Positions 54,307-62,897 of a DNA stretch of 64,000 bases are shown here, piece by piece. The translations under genes and the position numbers were made by a program. The notes beneath the pieces were generated by a model, which saw nothing but the letters and a program-made list of their open reading frames with translations, did no database searches and was not told the origin of the DNA. Source of the DNA: Thioalkalivibrio sp. ALJ21 (lineage in GTDB: Bacteria > Pseudomonadota > Gammaproteobacteria > Ectothiorhodospirales > Ectothiorhodospiraceae); the NCBI RefSeq assembly GCF_000378605.1, contig NZ_KB905156.1, forward strand, positions 663,209-727,208. Direction: 5' to 3'. Each line of letters begins with the position of its first letter. Position 1 is the stretch's first letter.

Positions 54307-56534
54307 TGCACCGGCTCGGATTCCTTAGCACCGTCTGGCTGCTGGTCGCCCTGGCGCTGGGATCCGTGGCTGGCCAGGCCGCGGCGAATGACAGCGCACT
54401 GGCCCGGCTGGCGGCCGGCCTGCAACCCGGGGAGCTGGCGCCGCTCGACGCCGGTCTGCCCGAGGGGTTCCAGCGCTATCACGACTTTCTGCGTGCCTAC
54501 TCGATCGATCCGGACACCTGGAACGACAGCGCTCACTGGCACCCCGAGCGACGCCAGGCCTTCATGTTTGGTGACCGAGGATCCACGCCGGTGTTCATTA
54601 CCTATAGCGAGGATCAACATGAGTGGCGGTATCTGTCTGCCGAGGGCCCGCCCCCCTTCGCGCATGTCTATGGTGGTGTGGCGCTCGACCCCGAGCGGGG
54701 CCATTACTACAAGATCAGTGCCGGCCGCTCGCAGCGCACTCTGCATCGCTATTCCATTGCGGAGGATCGCTGGGAACTCGCGACGCGCAGTCTGCCCGGG
54801 CCCGGCGGGGGGTGGGAGCACACCGATCCGATCGAGTGGCACGACGCACTGGACCAGCTGATCTACATCCGCGAGAACCAGGTTTACGGCCTCCGCGATG
54901 GTCGCTGGACTGAACACGGCAAGGTCGCGGTCGATGGCTATCACTCTTCGGCCCAGTACAACCGCGTGCGCGACGAGATGCTGTTCATCGGCGGCAACAA
55001 GTCGCGCAACAAGGTCTCCCTGCTCGATGCGAATGGCGCAGTGCGCGATCTTGGCGATGCGCCGTTCGTGTTCGGCATCATGAACGGAAGCCTGACCTAC
55101 GACCCGCAAACGGGGAACTACCTGGTGCTGCGGGCCGGGCGGACGCGGGAGTTGTGGGAGCTCGACCCGGACAAGGACGAATGGCGCAAGGCCGCCGACT
55201 GGGGGGGGCAGCGCTGGCCCTTTGATCGTTATGGCGGGATCGTGCCGGTGCCGATCGACGACTTCGGGGTGATCCTCTGGCTCAACCAGGCCGGCCCGCT
55301 GCTGCACCGCCATCAGTCCGCGTTCGGGCAGGAGCGCACGGGGGTCACGTTGCCACCACCGGCCGATGGGCGAGCGGAGTTCCTCTGGATCTCGGCGAGC
55401 GAACCCGAACCCGCTCCGGAACGGCGCTCACAGCTTTACGACATCGCCGAGACCCTGGAGCCGGGCGAGTTCCGCCGCGTGGAGACCCGGCTGCCGGAGG
55501 GCGTGCCGGACATGGCGCGCATGAACAACACCCAGTGGCACGACCCGGACAAGCGGGGCACGTTCGGGGTGGGGTGGACGGACCGTCATATCTTCGATCC
55601 GGAGACCGGGCGGCTGTTCAATATCCTGATGCGGGACAGTTCCGTTCGCTCGGTAACCTGGCTGGAGCCGGATCTGACCTGGGCCGGCGTCGTGGCCCCG
55701 CCGGGGCTCGACTATGACGGGGGCGAACGGCGCCCGTACAACCGCCTGATGGATGGCGGTGATGGCTACCTGTACTTCTCGCCGAGCGAGCCGCGGCGTT
55801 CCGATATCGGCCGCCTGGTGCGCGCCCCGTACACCGACCCCACCGCCTGGGAAGAGATCGGCCTGGGCGCCGGCCAGAGCAATGCCCACATCGTGGGTGA
55901 CCACTCCACCGTGTGGCATCCCGACATCGAGAAATTCGTCCTCTACACCCTGGGCCCCGCGAGTTACGACCACCTGCCGGGCGACGGCATCGAGGCCCAC
56001 ACCATGGGGCAGGTCCGCGTCTGGGGGCATGGCGATCGGGCGTGGACCTATCCCCGGAATCACCCGGATTACCGGGGCCCCGAGGGCCGTACCCAGTCCT
56101 CCGGGTATGGCGGGACCACGCTCTATAACCCGGTCCGCCGCGAGGTGCTGATCTACGGGGGCATGACCCAGTACGGCGGCAACCACCGCCGCGGCGCCGA
56201 GGCCACGGCCACCATCGATCGCGAGGGCCGGTTCCAGCGACACGGGCCTTCCGGGCAGCGTTACGTTGCTGGCGGCAGCCGACTCACGTATCACCCCGGG
56301 ACTGGCGACTACATCCTGCTCCAGAACAACGCCCGTCAGATGTTCATCGGCGACCCGCCGCGCGGGAAGCCCTGGCGGCTGATGCACAACTGGGAGCACG
56401 TTCCGTATGCCGACCGCCCGTTTGACCGCTACGAGAACTGGCATCGCGTCACCCCGCTGCCCGGGACGGATGTGCTGATCTGGTCCGACCTGCGCCGCGG
56501 GATCATCCTGCAGCGCCTGCCCGAGGGCGGCTAG
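54306..56534 (+). CDS. Secreted propeller-like protein with internal duplication
   Basis: A 742-residue protein with a signal peptide (about 1-27, ending GQAAAND). The body is rich in Trp, Asp and Gly with kelch-like strands (YGGVALDPERGHYYKIS, EMLFIGGNK, REVLIYGGMTQYGG) and repeats itself: residues from about 34 (LAAGLQPGELAPLDAGLPEG) resemble those from about 383 (IAETLEPGEFRRVETRLPEG). Two beta-propellers are likely. It is coupled to the Asn-synthetase-like gene by a one-base overlap (TGATG), suggesting joint work on the surface polymer. Function unknown. Confidence 0.78.
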   Translation: MHRLGFLSTVWLLVALALGSVAGQAAANDSALARLAAGLQPGELAPLDAGLPEGFQRYHDFLRAYSIDPDTWNDSAHWHPERRQAFMFGDRGSTPVFITYSEDQHEWRYLSAEGPPPFAHVYGGVALDPERGHYYKISAGRSQRTLHRYSIAEDRWELATRSLPGPGGGWEHTDPIEWHDALDQLIYIRENQVYGLRDGRWTEHGKVAVDGYHSSAQYNRVRDEMLFIGGNKSRNKVSLLDANGAVRDLGDAPFVFGIMNGSLTYDPQTGNYLVLRAGRTRELWELDPDKDEWRKAADWGGQRWPFDRYGGIVPVPIDDFGVILWLNQAGPLLHRHQSAFGQERTGVTLPPPADGRAEFLWISASEPEPAPERRSQLYDIAETLEPGEFRRVETRLPEGVPDMARMNNTQWHDPDKRGTFGVGWTDRHIFDPETGRLFNILMRDSSVRSVTWLEPDLTWAGVVAPPGLDYDGGERRPYNRLMDGGDGYLYFSPSEPRRSDIGRLVRAPYTDPTAWEEIGLGAGQSNAHIVGDHSTVWHPDIEKFVLYTLGPASYDHLPGDGIEAHTMGQVRVWGHGDRAWTYPRNHPDYRGPEGRTQSSGYGGTTLYNPVRREVLIYGGMTQYGGNHRRGAEATATIDREGRFQRHGPSGQRYVAGGSRLTYHPGTGDYILLQNNARQMFIGDPPRGKPWRLMHNWEHVPYADRPFDRYENWHRVTPLPGTDVLIWSDLRRGIILQRLPEGG

Positions 56535-56564
56535 GAGACGCGAATTGAATCTCGCGTCTCCCTA
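56532..56564. repeat. Collapsed palindrome flanked by TA
   Basis: GGAGACGCGA...TCGCGTCTCC with a short AT-rich loop, flanked by TA on both sides (C-TA...TA-A). It lies at the 3' end of the propeller gene, overlapping its stop codon, and faces the convergent toroid gene. It resembles the other interior-less GGGAAAC palindromes in size and placement and may serve as a transcription stop. Confidence 0.55.
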
Positions 56565-56585
56565 ACGCGTTCCGGGGGCGGGTAT

Positions 56586-58439
56586 TCAGTCGTCCCAGGC
56601 AAGCGTCAGTCGGTGGGCATAGGGGCCCGGGGGCAGGGGCTTTGGCGGCAGTGCGCAGCCCAGGCCCGGGATGGTCGAGGGCAGGGGGACCTGGACGATC
56701 GAGCGTCCGGAGGCCGGAAAGAGCACTTCGGTCCACTGACCGGTCACCGGATCCTGCTGCTGAAACCGCCGCACAGCCGGGCCGTTGTCGACCACCAGTG
56801 CATGGCCTCCCGGATTCAGGTAGTGGACCGGGACCTCGCCTCGGCATTCCAGCGCGACCTCCTGGCGCAGTGTGGGTCCGGCAGGGTCCAGCCAGAACGT
56901 GATGTTGCCGAACAGGGCGGACGAGCGCGGGCGCCGCAAGGCCTCCCCGCGCCCGATCGCCCCGCCGAACCAGCGCCAGTCCAGTGCGGCCAGGCCGCGC
57001 CTCCAGAGGGTGCGGGCCGCTGCCCGCAGCACGGGAACCGCGTGGCCATCTTCCAGGCGTACCCGTACGGCGGCCCCCGGCGTATCCATTGTCACCGAGC
57101 GAAAATCGCCCAGGGTCCAGAGCTGGTCGCCGATCCGAAACAAAGGTATCCAGCCGGCCAGGGCCGGGTGGCGCAGTAGCGCTTCGGCCTCGACCCGTAC
57201 CGCCGGCGGGCACAGGACCCGGTCGCGGTGGCGAATGTGAAAGGGCTGGCCACCGGCATAGCGCAGCTCGGCCGCGTCGCGGCTGAACGCCTGTGGCGCT
57301 TGCCCGCGGGTGCTGATCAGGGCACACAGGTCCGGTCCGGCCCGGGCGCACAGCACGCCCGCCTGGAGGTCCTGCTGGCAGGCCTCGGTCCGCCCCCCCG
57401 CCCACTGAAGATCCTCGACGATCTCCGGCGTGCCCTCGCGGCGCCGTCGGTCGCTGGCCCATGCCAGGATCGCGGCGGCCCAGGCGTTGTAGACCGACAG
57501 GTGCATGTAGTCGTCCCACCCTGCGGGGCGGGCCCCGGGGGCCGGCTTCGACACACGATCCGCGGGCGTCAGACCCAGTAAACCGTCGCCCCTGCGTTGC
57601 CGCTCCCATCGCGCCAGCACGCCACGCAGCATCTGCCCGGCCGGGGCGTGCGTCTGCTGCGCCCCGGCCAGCCCGAGCAGATCCAGGCTGCCCACCAGGC
57701 AGGCGTCGCCGAACAGGGAGTGGGTGCTGCGGCCAAGCCCCCCCGCGTACTCCCCGCCGTCCCAGGTGAGCGCGACCCAGCCGTAGAGGCGCTGCGTGAG
57801 CGTTGCCAGCGCGGGTGTCGGCGAGTAACACAGCGCGATCGAGGCGATCAGCAAGGCCTTGTGGTGGTACGCCATCGGGGTGGCCACACCGCGTGGTCCC
57901 GGGCGAGCCGGATAGTCGATAAAACCGCCGCTGGCGGTCGTCCAGCGCTCCAGCAATGCGGCCAGCCGGGCCGCCGCATGGTCGCGTGGGCGGCCGGGCC
58001 GGGCCTCGATCAGACGGCAGAGCTGGGCCAGCAGGGTCCAGTTGTTCGACGGATAGCGTCGACTCGGATGGCACCGTTGCAGCGCCTCGTCGAGCATCGT
58101 TTCCAGTGCGGGCGTGACAGGTTGTACCCCCGCGATCACCCGTTCCCGCAACAACAGCAGCAACAGGCGGTTGAACGGTGCGTGCCCGGCACGGCTGCCA
58201 CAGCGCGCGAGCCAGGCCCGCAACGGCCAGCCCCACTGTTCCACCTCGGGGCCACCCTGCAGGTACAGCGCCAGCGTCGCGCTGGTCTGGCCGTAATGGT
58301 CGGCGGGGCTCGGCGCCTGCTCGATGGGGTCCCAGAGTCCGGTGTCCGGTCGCACATGGGCTGCGACCGCCTGTGCAAGACGCTCGGCCCACGGCTGGAG
58401 CGTGGAGGCGCCCAAGGTGACGACCTTACCCATGAGCAT
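56586..58439 (-). CDS. Toroid polysaccharide lyase-like protein
   Basis: A 617-residue protein with an alpha/alpha-toroid N-terminal part (about 1-360: GLWDPIEQAPSPADHYGQTS, YPSNNWTLLAQLCRLIEA, GGFIDYPARP, MAYHHKALLIASIAL) and a beta-sandwich C-terminal part (about 370-617: FGNITFWLDPAG, LNPGGHALVVDNG). This is the layout of heparinase II/III-like and alginate lyases. No signal peptide is seen, so export or a cytoplasmic role is unclear. ATG at 58439 or 58433 may be used. It follows the O-ligase-like gene by 23 bases. Confidence 0.72.
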   Translation of the reverse strand: MLMGKVVTLGASTLQPWAERLAQAVAAHVRPDTGLWDPIEQAPSPADHYGQTSATLALYLQGGPEVEQWGWPLRAWLARCGSRAGHAPFNRLLLLLLRERVIAGVQPVTPALETMLDEALQRCHPSRRYPSNNWTLLAQLCRLIEARPGRPRDHAAARLAALLERWTTASGGFIDYPARPGPRGVATPMAYHHKALLIASIALCYSPTPALATLTQRLYGWVALTWDGGEYAGGLGRSTHSLFGDACLVGSLDLLGLAGAQQTHAPAGQMLRGVLARWERQRRGDGLLGLTPADRVSKPAPGARPAGWDDYMHLSVYNAWAAAILAWASDRRRREGTPEIVEDLQWAGGRTEACQQDLQAGVLCARAGPDLCALISTRGQAPQAFSRDAAELRYAGGQPFHIRHRDRVLCPPAVRVEAEALLRHPALAGWIPLFRIGDQLWTLGDFRSVTMDTPGAAVRVRLEDGHAVPVLRAAARTLWRRGLAALDWRWFGGAIGRGEALRRPRSSALFGNITFWLDPAGPTLRQEVALECRGEVPVHYLNPGGHALVVDNGPAVRRFQQQDPVTGQWTEVLFPASGRSIVQVPLPSTIPGLGCALPPKPLPPGPYAHRLTLAWDD

Positions 58440-58462
58440 GCGCGCGCATTGACCAGCGCTGC

Positions 58463-59854
58463 CTAGCGCGAGACGCCGGGCGCCCCGGTGGCGCTGTCGG
58501 GCTCGGCGCGCGTCGGGAACGCATTTGCCTGGACCGGTGCGGGCACGGGTGCCTCGGCCGCGCGGGGTGCTTCTTCCAGTTCGCGGCGCATGATGACGGC
58601 CAGGGCGATGAACGCGAACAGCAGGTTGAAGTAGATCACGTCGAGGAATGCCCCGGCGGCCAGGTAGCCGAGCAACCCCACCTGGATGGCCCAGGCGTAT
58701 TCCGCTAGCCAGATCTGCCCCGTCTCGAGTCGGGCTCGCTTGCGGATCCGGTTCAGCGAAAAAAACGTGAAGCCGACCAGCAGCAGGAACGTGGCGAGCC
58801 CGCCAAAGCCATGCTCGCCCATCAGGCCGAAATAGATGCTGTGCGGCGACAGCACGTGGCGCCAGTCCCCTTCGAAATTCGCATAGCCGACCCACCAGTC
58901 ATAGCCGAGGTGGTGGTTGCGAAAGCCCATCCCGGTCAGCGGCCGCTCGGTGGCCATGTTCCAGTTCACGCCCCACGCCTGGATGCGCTGCATGGCGGAA
59001 CGGTCTTCCTCGTAGGTCTCGATCGTGCTCCAGCGGTCCAGCAGGCGATCCGGCGCGGTAACCCCGATGACCCCGAAGGCCAGCACGCCAACCATCACCA
59101 TCGCCAGCTTGTGGCGCATGTGCCAGAAGAGGAACGGCGCCACCACCAGGAATCCCAGCAGGGCTCCCCGGGAATAGGTCGCGAGGATCGCGATGGCGGT
59201 CAGCCAGAACACGCCGTAGACGGCCCAGCTGATCGGCCGGTAGAAGCGCTCCAGGCCCGGGATCTCGAGATCCACCCAGCGCTCGCGGAACAGCCGCGCG
59301 CTGACCAGGATCAGCGGCAGCACCATCACCATTGCCAGTCCGATGTACGTGTTCCCGGCCAGATAGGAGCCCGGCGGGCCCAGCACCATGTACTGCCCGC
59401 CCGTGGACAGTGTGAACAGGCCGCCCTTGAACCCGTAAAAGGCGATGGAGAATGTAATAACTAATAACAGCCAGACGATACGAAGCTGACCGAATATCAG
59501 CATGGGTGTGATAAATGTAATCAGCAGGATCTTAAAAACGTGCTGCCAGAAGTCCCATGCGCCGCTGGAATTTACCGCAAAATACGAAGTCATGGTGATG
59601 TAGCCGAGAAAGACCCATAACATCACCATCTCGCGCGTCATTGGCATTGGCCGGCGATCCTTGGCCAGAAACAGCGCGGCCAGCGTCGTCATGCCGATGA
59701 CGGCGGCCACGGGGAAGGTGCGCATGAAAGACCAGGTGAGGCCGTGCGGGGCCATCAGGCCGACCCAGAACCAGGCCGGGATGCCGACCCAGGGCCTTGC
59801 CAGGATCACCGGGATCAACACCATGATTATAAAAAAAAGCAGGTAGTCGCGCAT
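58463..59854 (-). CDS. Exosortase-A-associated O-glycosylation ligase-like protein
   Basis: A 463-residue membrane protein with about 10-12 TM helices and the Wzy_C/O-antigen ligase region. It matches the family of probable O-glycosylation ligases found with exosortase A: LLFFIIMVLIPVILARPWVGIPAWFWVGLMAPH (read in parts), the long loop NMATERPLTGMGFRNHHLGYD, and SPHSIYFGLMGEHGFGGL. The C-terminal tail is Ala/Pro-rich and cytoplasmic. It would polymerise or transfer glycan at the periplasmic face. Divergent from the acyl ligase gene across an intergenic palindrome. Confidence 0.9.
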   Translation of the reverse strand: MRDYLLFFIIMVLIPVILARPWVGIPAWFWVGLMAPHGLTWSFMRTFPVAAVIGMTTLAALFLAKDRRPMPMTREMVMLWVFLGYITMTSYFAVNSSGAWDFWQHVFKILLITFITPMLIFGQLRIVWLLLVITFSIAFYGFKGGLFTLSTGGQYMVLGPPGSYLAGNTYIGLAMVMVLPLILVSARLFRERWVDLEIPGLERFYRPISWAVYGVFWLTAIAILATYSRGALLGFLVVAPFLFWHMRHKLAMVMVGVLAFGVIGVTAPDRLLDRWSTIETYEEDRSAMQRIQAWGVNWNMATERPLTGMGFRNHHLGYDWWVGYANFEGDWRHVLSPHSIYFGLMGEHGFGGLATFLLLVGFTFFSLNRIRKRARLETGQIWLAEYAWAIQVGLLGYLAAGAFLDVIYFNLLFAFIALAVIMRRELEEAPRAAEAPVPAPVQANAFPTRAEPDSATGAPGVSR

Positions 59855-59885
59855 CGCAGAGAGTTCCGCTATACAGCAGTACGTG

Positions 59886-59909
59886 TGTGTCGATTAGCAT
59901 ATCGACACA
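59886..59909. promoter_or_regulatory. Operator-like palindrome between O-ligase and acyl-ligase genes
   Basis: TGTGTCGAT-N6-ATCGACACA, perfect 9-bp arms, in the 181-base divergent gap. It lies 32 bases from the O-ligase start and about 127 from the acyl-ligase start. Its form suits a dimeric regulator controlling both exosortase-associated units. Confidence 0.55.
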
Positions 59910-60035
59910 TGAAAACGGCGATAGTATTCAGCCCATTCGAAGAGTAGCCTATTTACCGAACGAGTGGGTATGGGGTTGTAAAAGATTCGTACTCGGCTGC
60001 GTGCCGAATCCACATTGACGGAGTCCATTCTGATC

Positions 60036-61634
60036 ATGCGTCACACCACCCTGCTGCACGAAGGCGTTCTGCACAGCGCCGAGCGAAACCCAATGGCCTC
60101 GGCCATCACCCATCGGGGGGTCACGCAGTCATACGAGGCGGCCGCCAGCGACATCGAGAACGCGGCGCGACGGCTACTCGCCACCGGGCTCCAGCGACAG
60201 GACCGGGTTGCGGTGTATCTGGACAAATGTCCGAAGGCGGTCCATGCGATGTTCGGGGCCTCGCGGGCGGGAGGGGTGATGGTCCCCGTCAACCCGCTGC
60301 TGAAGGCCTCGCAGGTCGCGCACATCCTTCGGGACTGCGGGGTGCGTGTCCTGGTCACGTCCGCCGTGCGCCATGCCGCGCTGCGCGATGTCCTGGCGCA
60401 ATGTCCGGAGCTGGACACCATCCTGTTCGTGGACACACCGCCCGACGCCGACACATCGAGCGGGCCGCGGCTCGAGGCCTGGCAATCGGCGGCGGATTTC
60501 GGGCTGGGCCGGACGGCCCATCGGGTCATCGACACGGACATGGCGGCGATCCTTTATACCTCCGGCAGCACTGGACGGCCCAAGGGCGTGGTGCTGTCGC
60601 ACCGCAACCTGGTGGCCGGTGCGCAAAGCGTCGCGCACTATCTGCACAATCGCGCGGAGGACCGCATCCTCTGCGTGCTGCCGTTCAGCTTCGATTACGG
60701 CTTCAGTCAGTTGACCACCGCGTTCCTGACCGGCGCCCATGCCACCCTGCTTAACTACCTCCTGCCCCGCGACGTGCTGAAGGCGGTGAGTCAGGGCGGG
60801 ATCACCGGGCTGGCGGCAGTGCCACCGCTGTGGATCCAGCTGGCCGAGATGGAATGGCCGGAGGCCGCGCGGCGATCCCTGCGCTACATCACGAACTCGG
60901 GCGGCGCGATGCCCCTGAAGACCCTGAAGCGTCTGCGGGCGCATCTGCCGCGCACTCAGGTCTATCTGATGTACGGCCTCACGGAGGCCTTCCGTTCGAC
61001 CTATCTGCCGCCCGAGGAGGTCGATCGTCGACCCGACTCCATGGGGCGGGCGATACCCAATGCCGAGGTCATGGTCGTGCGCGAGGACGGCAGCCGTTGC
61101 GCGCCCGGAGAGCCCGGCGAGCTGGTCCATCGCGGGGCCCTGGTCGCGATGGGCTACTGGAACGATGCCGCGCGTACGGCCCAGCGCTTTCGCCCCGCGC
61201 CGGGGCAACCCGAAGGCCTTCCAGGCCAGGAGATGGCCGTGTGGTCCGGGGACACGGTGCGGATGGACGAGGACGGATATCTGTACTTCGTCGGCCGGCG
61301 CGACGAGATGATCAAGACCTCGGGGTATCGGGTGAGCCCGGTGGAGATCGAGGAGGTTGCCTATGCAACGGGGCTGGTGACCGAAGGGGCGGCGCTGGGT
61401 ATCGCGCATCCGCAGCTGGGTCAGGCCGTCGTCCTGGTCGCGCTGCCCGCCGAACCCTCGGTGACCCATGACCAGTTGATGGCACTGCTGCGCGAACGCT
61501 TGCCGGCCTTCATGGTGCCCAGCCACCTGGAGCTGCGGTCGCAATCCCTGCCTCGCAATGGCAATGGCAAGATTGACCGCAAGGCGCTGGCGGCCGAGTT
61601 CGAGGGCCTGTTCCAGGAGGTCGCCCTGTCATGA
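60036..61634 (+). CDS. Exosortase-A-associated AMP-forming acyl-CoA ligase
   Basis: A 532-residue ANL-superfamily adenylating enzyme. P-loop YTSGSTGRPKG, YGLTEAFRSTYL, and C-terminal GRRDEMIKTSGYRVSPVEIEE with NGNGKIDRK (catalytic Lys) are intact. It belongs to the exosortase-A-associated ligase family, always near the PLP decarboxylase and acyl carrier genes; the acid substrate is unproved. ATG at 60036 is used, with TTG at 60015 as alternative. The stop overlaps the decarboxylase start as ATGA. A regulator palindrome lies upstream. Confidence 0.93.
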   Translation: MRHTTLLHEGVLHSAERNPMASAITHRGVTQSYEAAASDIENAARRLLATGLQRQDRVAVYLDKCPKAVHAMFGASRAGGVMVPVNPLLKASQVAHILRDCGVRVLVTSAVRHAALRDVLAQCPELDTILFVDTPPDADTSSGPRLEAWQSAADFGLGRTAHRVIDTDMAAILYTSGSTGRPKGVVLSHRNLVAGAQSVAHYLHNRAEDRILCVLPFSFDYGFSQLTTAFLTGAHATLLNYLLPRDVLKAVSQGGITGLAAVPPLWIQLAEMEWPEAARRSLRYITNSGGAMPLKTLKRLRAHLPRTQVYLMYGLTEAFRSTYLPPEEVDRRPDSMGRAIPNAEVMVVREDGSRCAPGEPGELVHRGALVAMGYWNDAARTAQRFRPAPGQPEGLPGQEMAVWSGDTVRMDEDGYLYFVGRRDEMIKTSGYRVSPVEIEEVAYATGLVTEGAALGIAHPQLGQAVVLVALPAEPSVTHDQLMALLRERLPAFMVPSHLELRSQSLPRNGNGKIDRKALAAEFEGLFQEVALS

Positions 61635-62881
61635 ACCGGGCGGTATCCATGACCTCCGCTCCCCGGCATGCGGCGATGGCGGCCTTCGAGGTGCGCGACC
61701 ACTCGCTGCTGATCGGCGGTATCCCCCTGGCCGAGATCGCCCGCCGTGCGGGCCGGACCCCGTTCTATGCCTATGATCGACAGGTCATGACGCGCCGCGT
61801 CCAGGCCCTGCGCCAGGCCTTGCCCCGGGACCTGTCGATCCACTACGCGATCAAGGCGAACCCGATGCCGGCGGTCGTGGGTCATATGGCCTCGCTGGTC
61901 GATGGCCTGGATGTCGCCTCCGGGCGCGAACTGCAGATTGCCCTGGACGCCGGGGTGTCCGCGGCCGATATCAGCTTCGCCGGGCCGGGCAAGTCCCCGG
62001 CCGAGCTGGAGATGGCGGTGGCCGCGGGGATCACGATCCACCTCGAGTCCGATACCGAACTGACGCGGGTCGCGGCGATCGCCGAACGTACCGGCAGGAC
62101 GCCCTGCGTCGCGGTGCGCGTGAACCCCGACTTCGAGCTGAAGACCTCGGGCATGAAGATGAGTGGCGGGCCCAAGGTATTCGGCGTGGATGCCGAGTGC
62201 GTGCCCGCGATGCTGGGGCGCATTGGCGAGCTGGGGCTGCACTTTCGCGGTTTTCACATCTTTTCCGGTTCGCAGAACCTGCGCGCCGAGTCGCTGGTGG
62301 AGGCCCAGGGCCTGACCCTCGACCTGGCATTGCGCCTCGCCGACCATGCCCCGGGGCCGGTGGAGACACTGAACATCGGGGGCGGTTTCGGCATCCCCTA
62401 TTTCCCGGGCGATCAACCGCTGACCCTGGGCCCCATCGCCGAGCAGCTCGAGCAACGCCTGCCGGAGGTGCGCGCGCGGATGCCGCGGGCCGAGATCATC
62501 CTCGAGCTGGGCCGTTACCTGGTGGGGGAGGCGGGCGTGTACGTCGCCGAGGTGCTGGACCGCAAGGTCTCGCGCGGCCGGGTATTCCTCGTCACCAATG
62601 GGGGGCTCCATCACCACCTGGCGGCCTCGGGCAACTTTGGCCAGGTGATCCGCAAGAACTACCCGGTCGCCATCGGCAACCGCATGGGGAAAACGGAAAC
62701 CGAAGTCGTGGACGTTGTCGGGCCGCTGTGCACCCCACTGGACGTCCTGGGTCAGCAGATGGAACTGCCTCGCGCGGAGATTGGCGATCTGGTGGTGGTC
62801 TTCCAGTCCGGGGCCTATGGCTACACGGCCAGCCCCAGGGGGTTCCTCAGCCACCCGGAGCCGGCGGAGATCCTCGTCTGA
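61631..62881 (+). CDS. Exosortase-A-associated PLP-dependent decarboxylase
   Basis: A 416-residue fold-III PLP enzyme related to LysA/ornithine-type decarboxylases. The PLP lysine is in YAIKANP (about 74-80); GGGFGIPYF, ELGRYLVGEAGVY and FQSGAYGYTASP mark the PLP and substrate sites, with GPLCTPLDV containing the cross-subunit Cys. It belongs to the exosortase-A-associated subgroup whose amino-acid substrate is unknown. Coupled to the acyl ligase by ATGA. The ABC gene beyond is convergent. Confidence 0.93.
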   Translation: MNRAVSMTSAPRHAAMAAFEVRDHSLLIGGIPLAEIARRAGRTPFYAYDRQVMTRRVQALRQALPRDLSIHYAIKANPMPAVVGHMASLVDGLDVASGRELQIALDAGVSAADISFAGPGKSPAELEMAVAAGITIHLESDTELTRVAAIAERTGRTPCVAVRVNPDFELKTSGMKMSGGPKVFGVDAECVPAMLGRIGELGLHFRGFHIFSGSQNLRAESLVEAQGLTLDLALRLADHAPGPVETLNIGGGFGIPYFPGDQPLTLGPIAEQLEQRLPEVRARMPRAEIILELGRYLVGEAGVYVAEVLDRKVSRGRVFLVTNGGLHHHLAASGNFGQVIRKNYPVAIGNRMGKTETEVVDVVGPLCTPLDVLGQQMELPRAEIGDLVVVFQSGAYGYTASPRGFLSHPEPAEILV

Positions 62882-62897
62882 CGCGAGGAGTCCGGTG

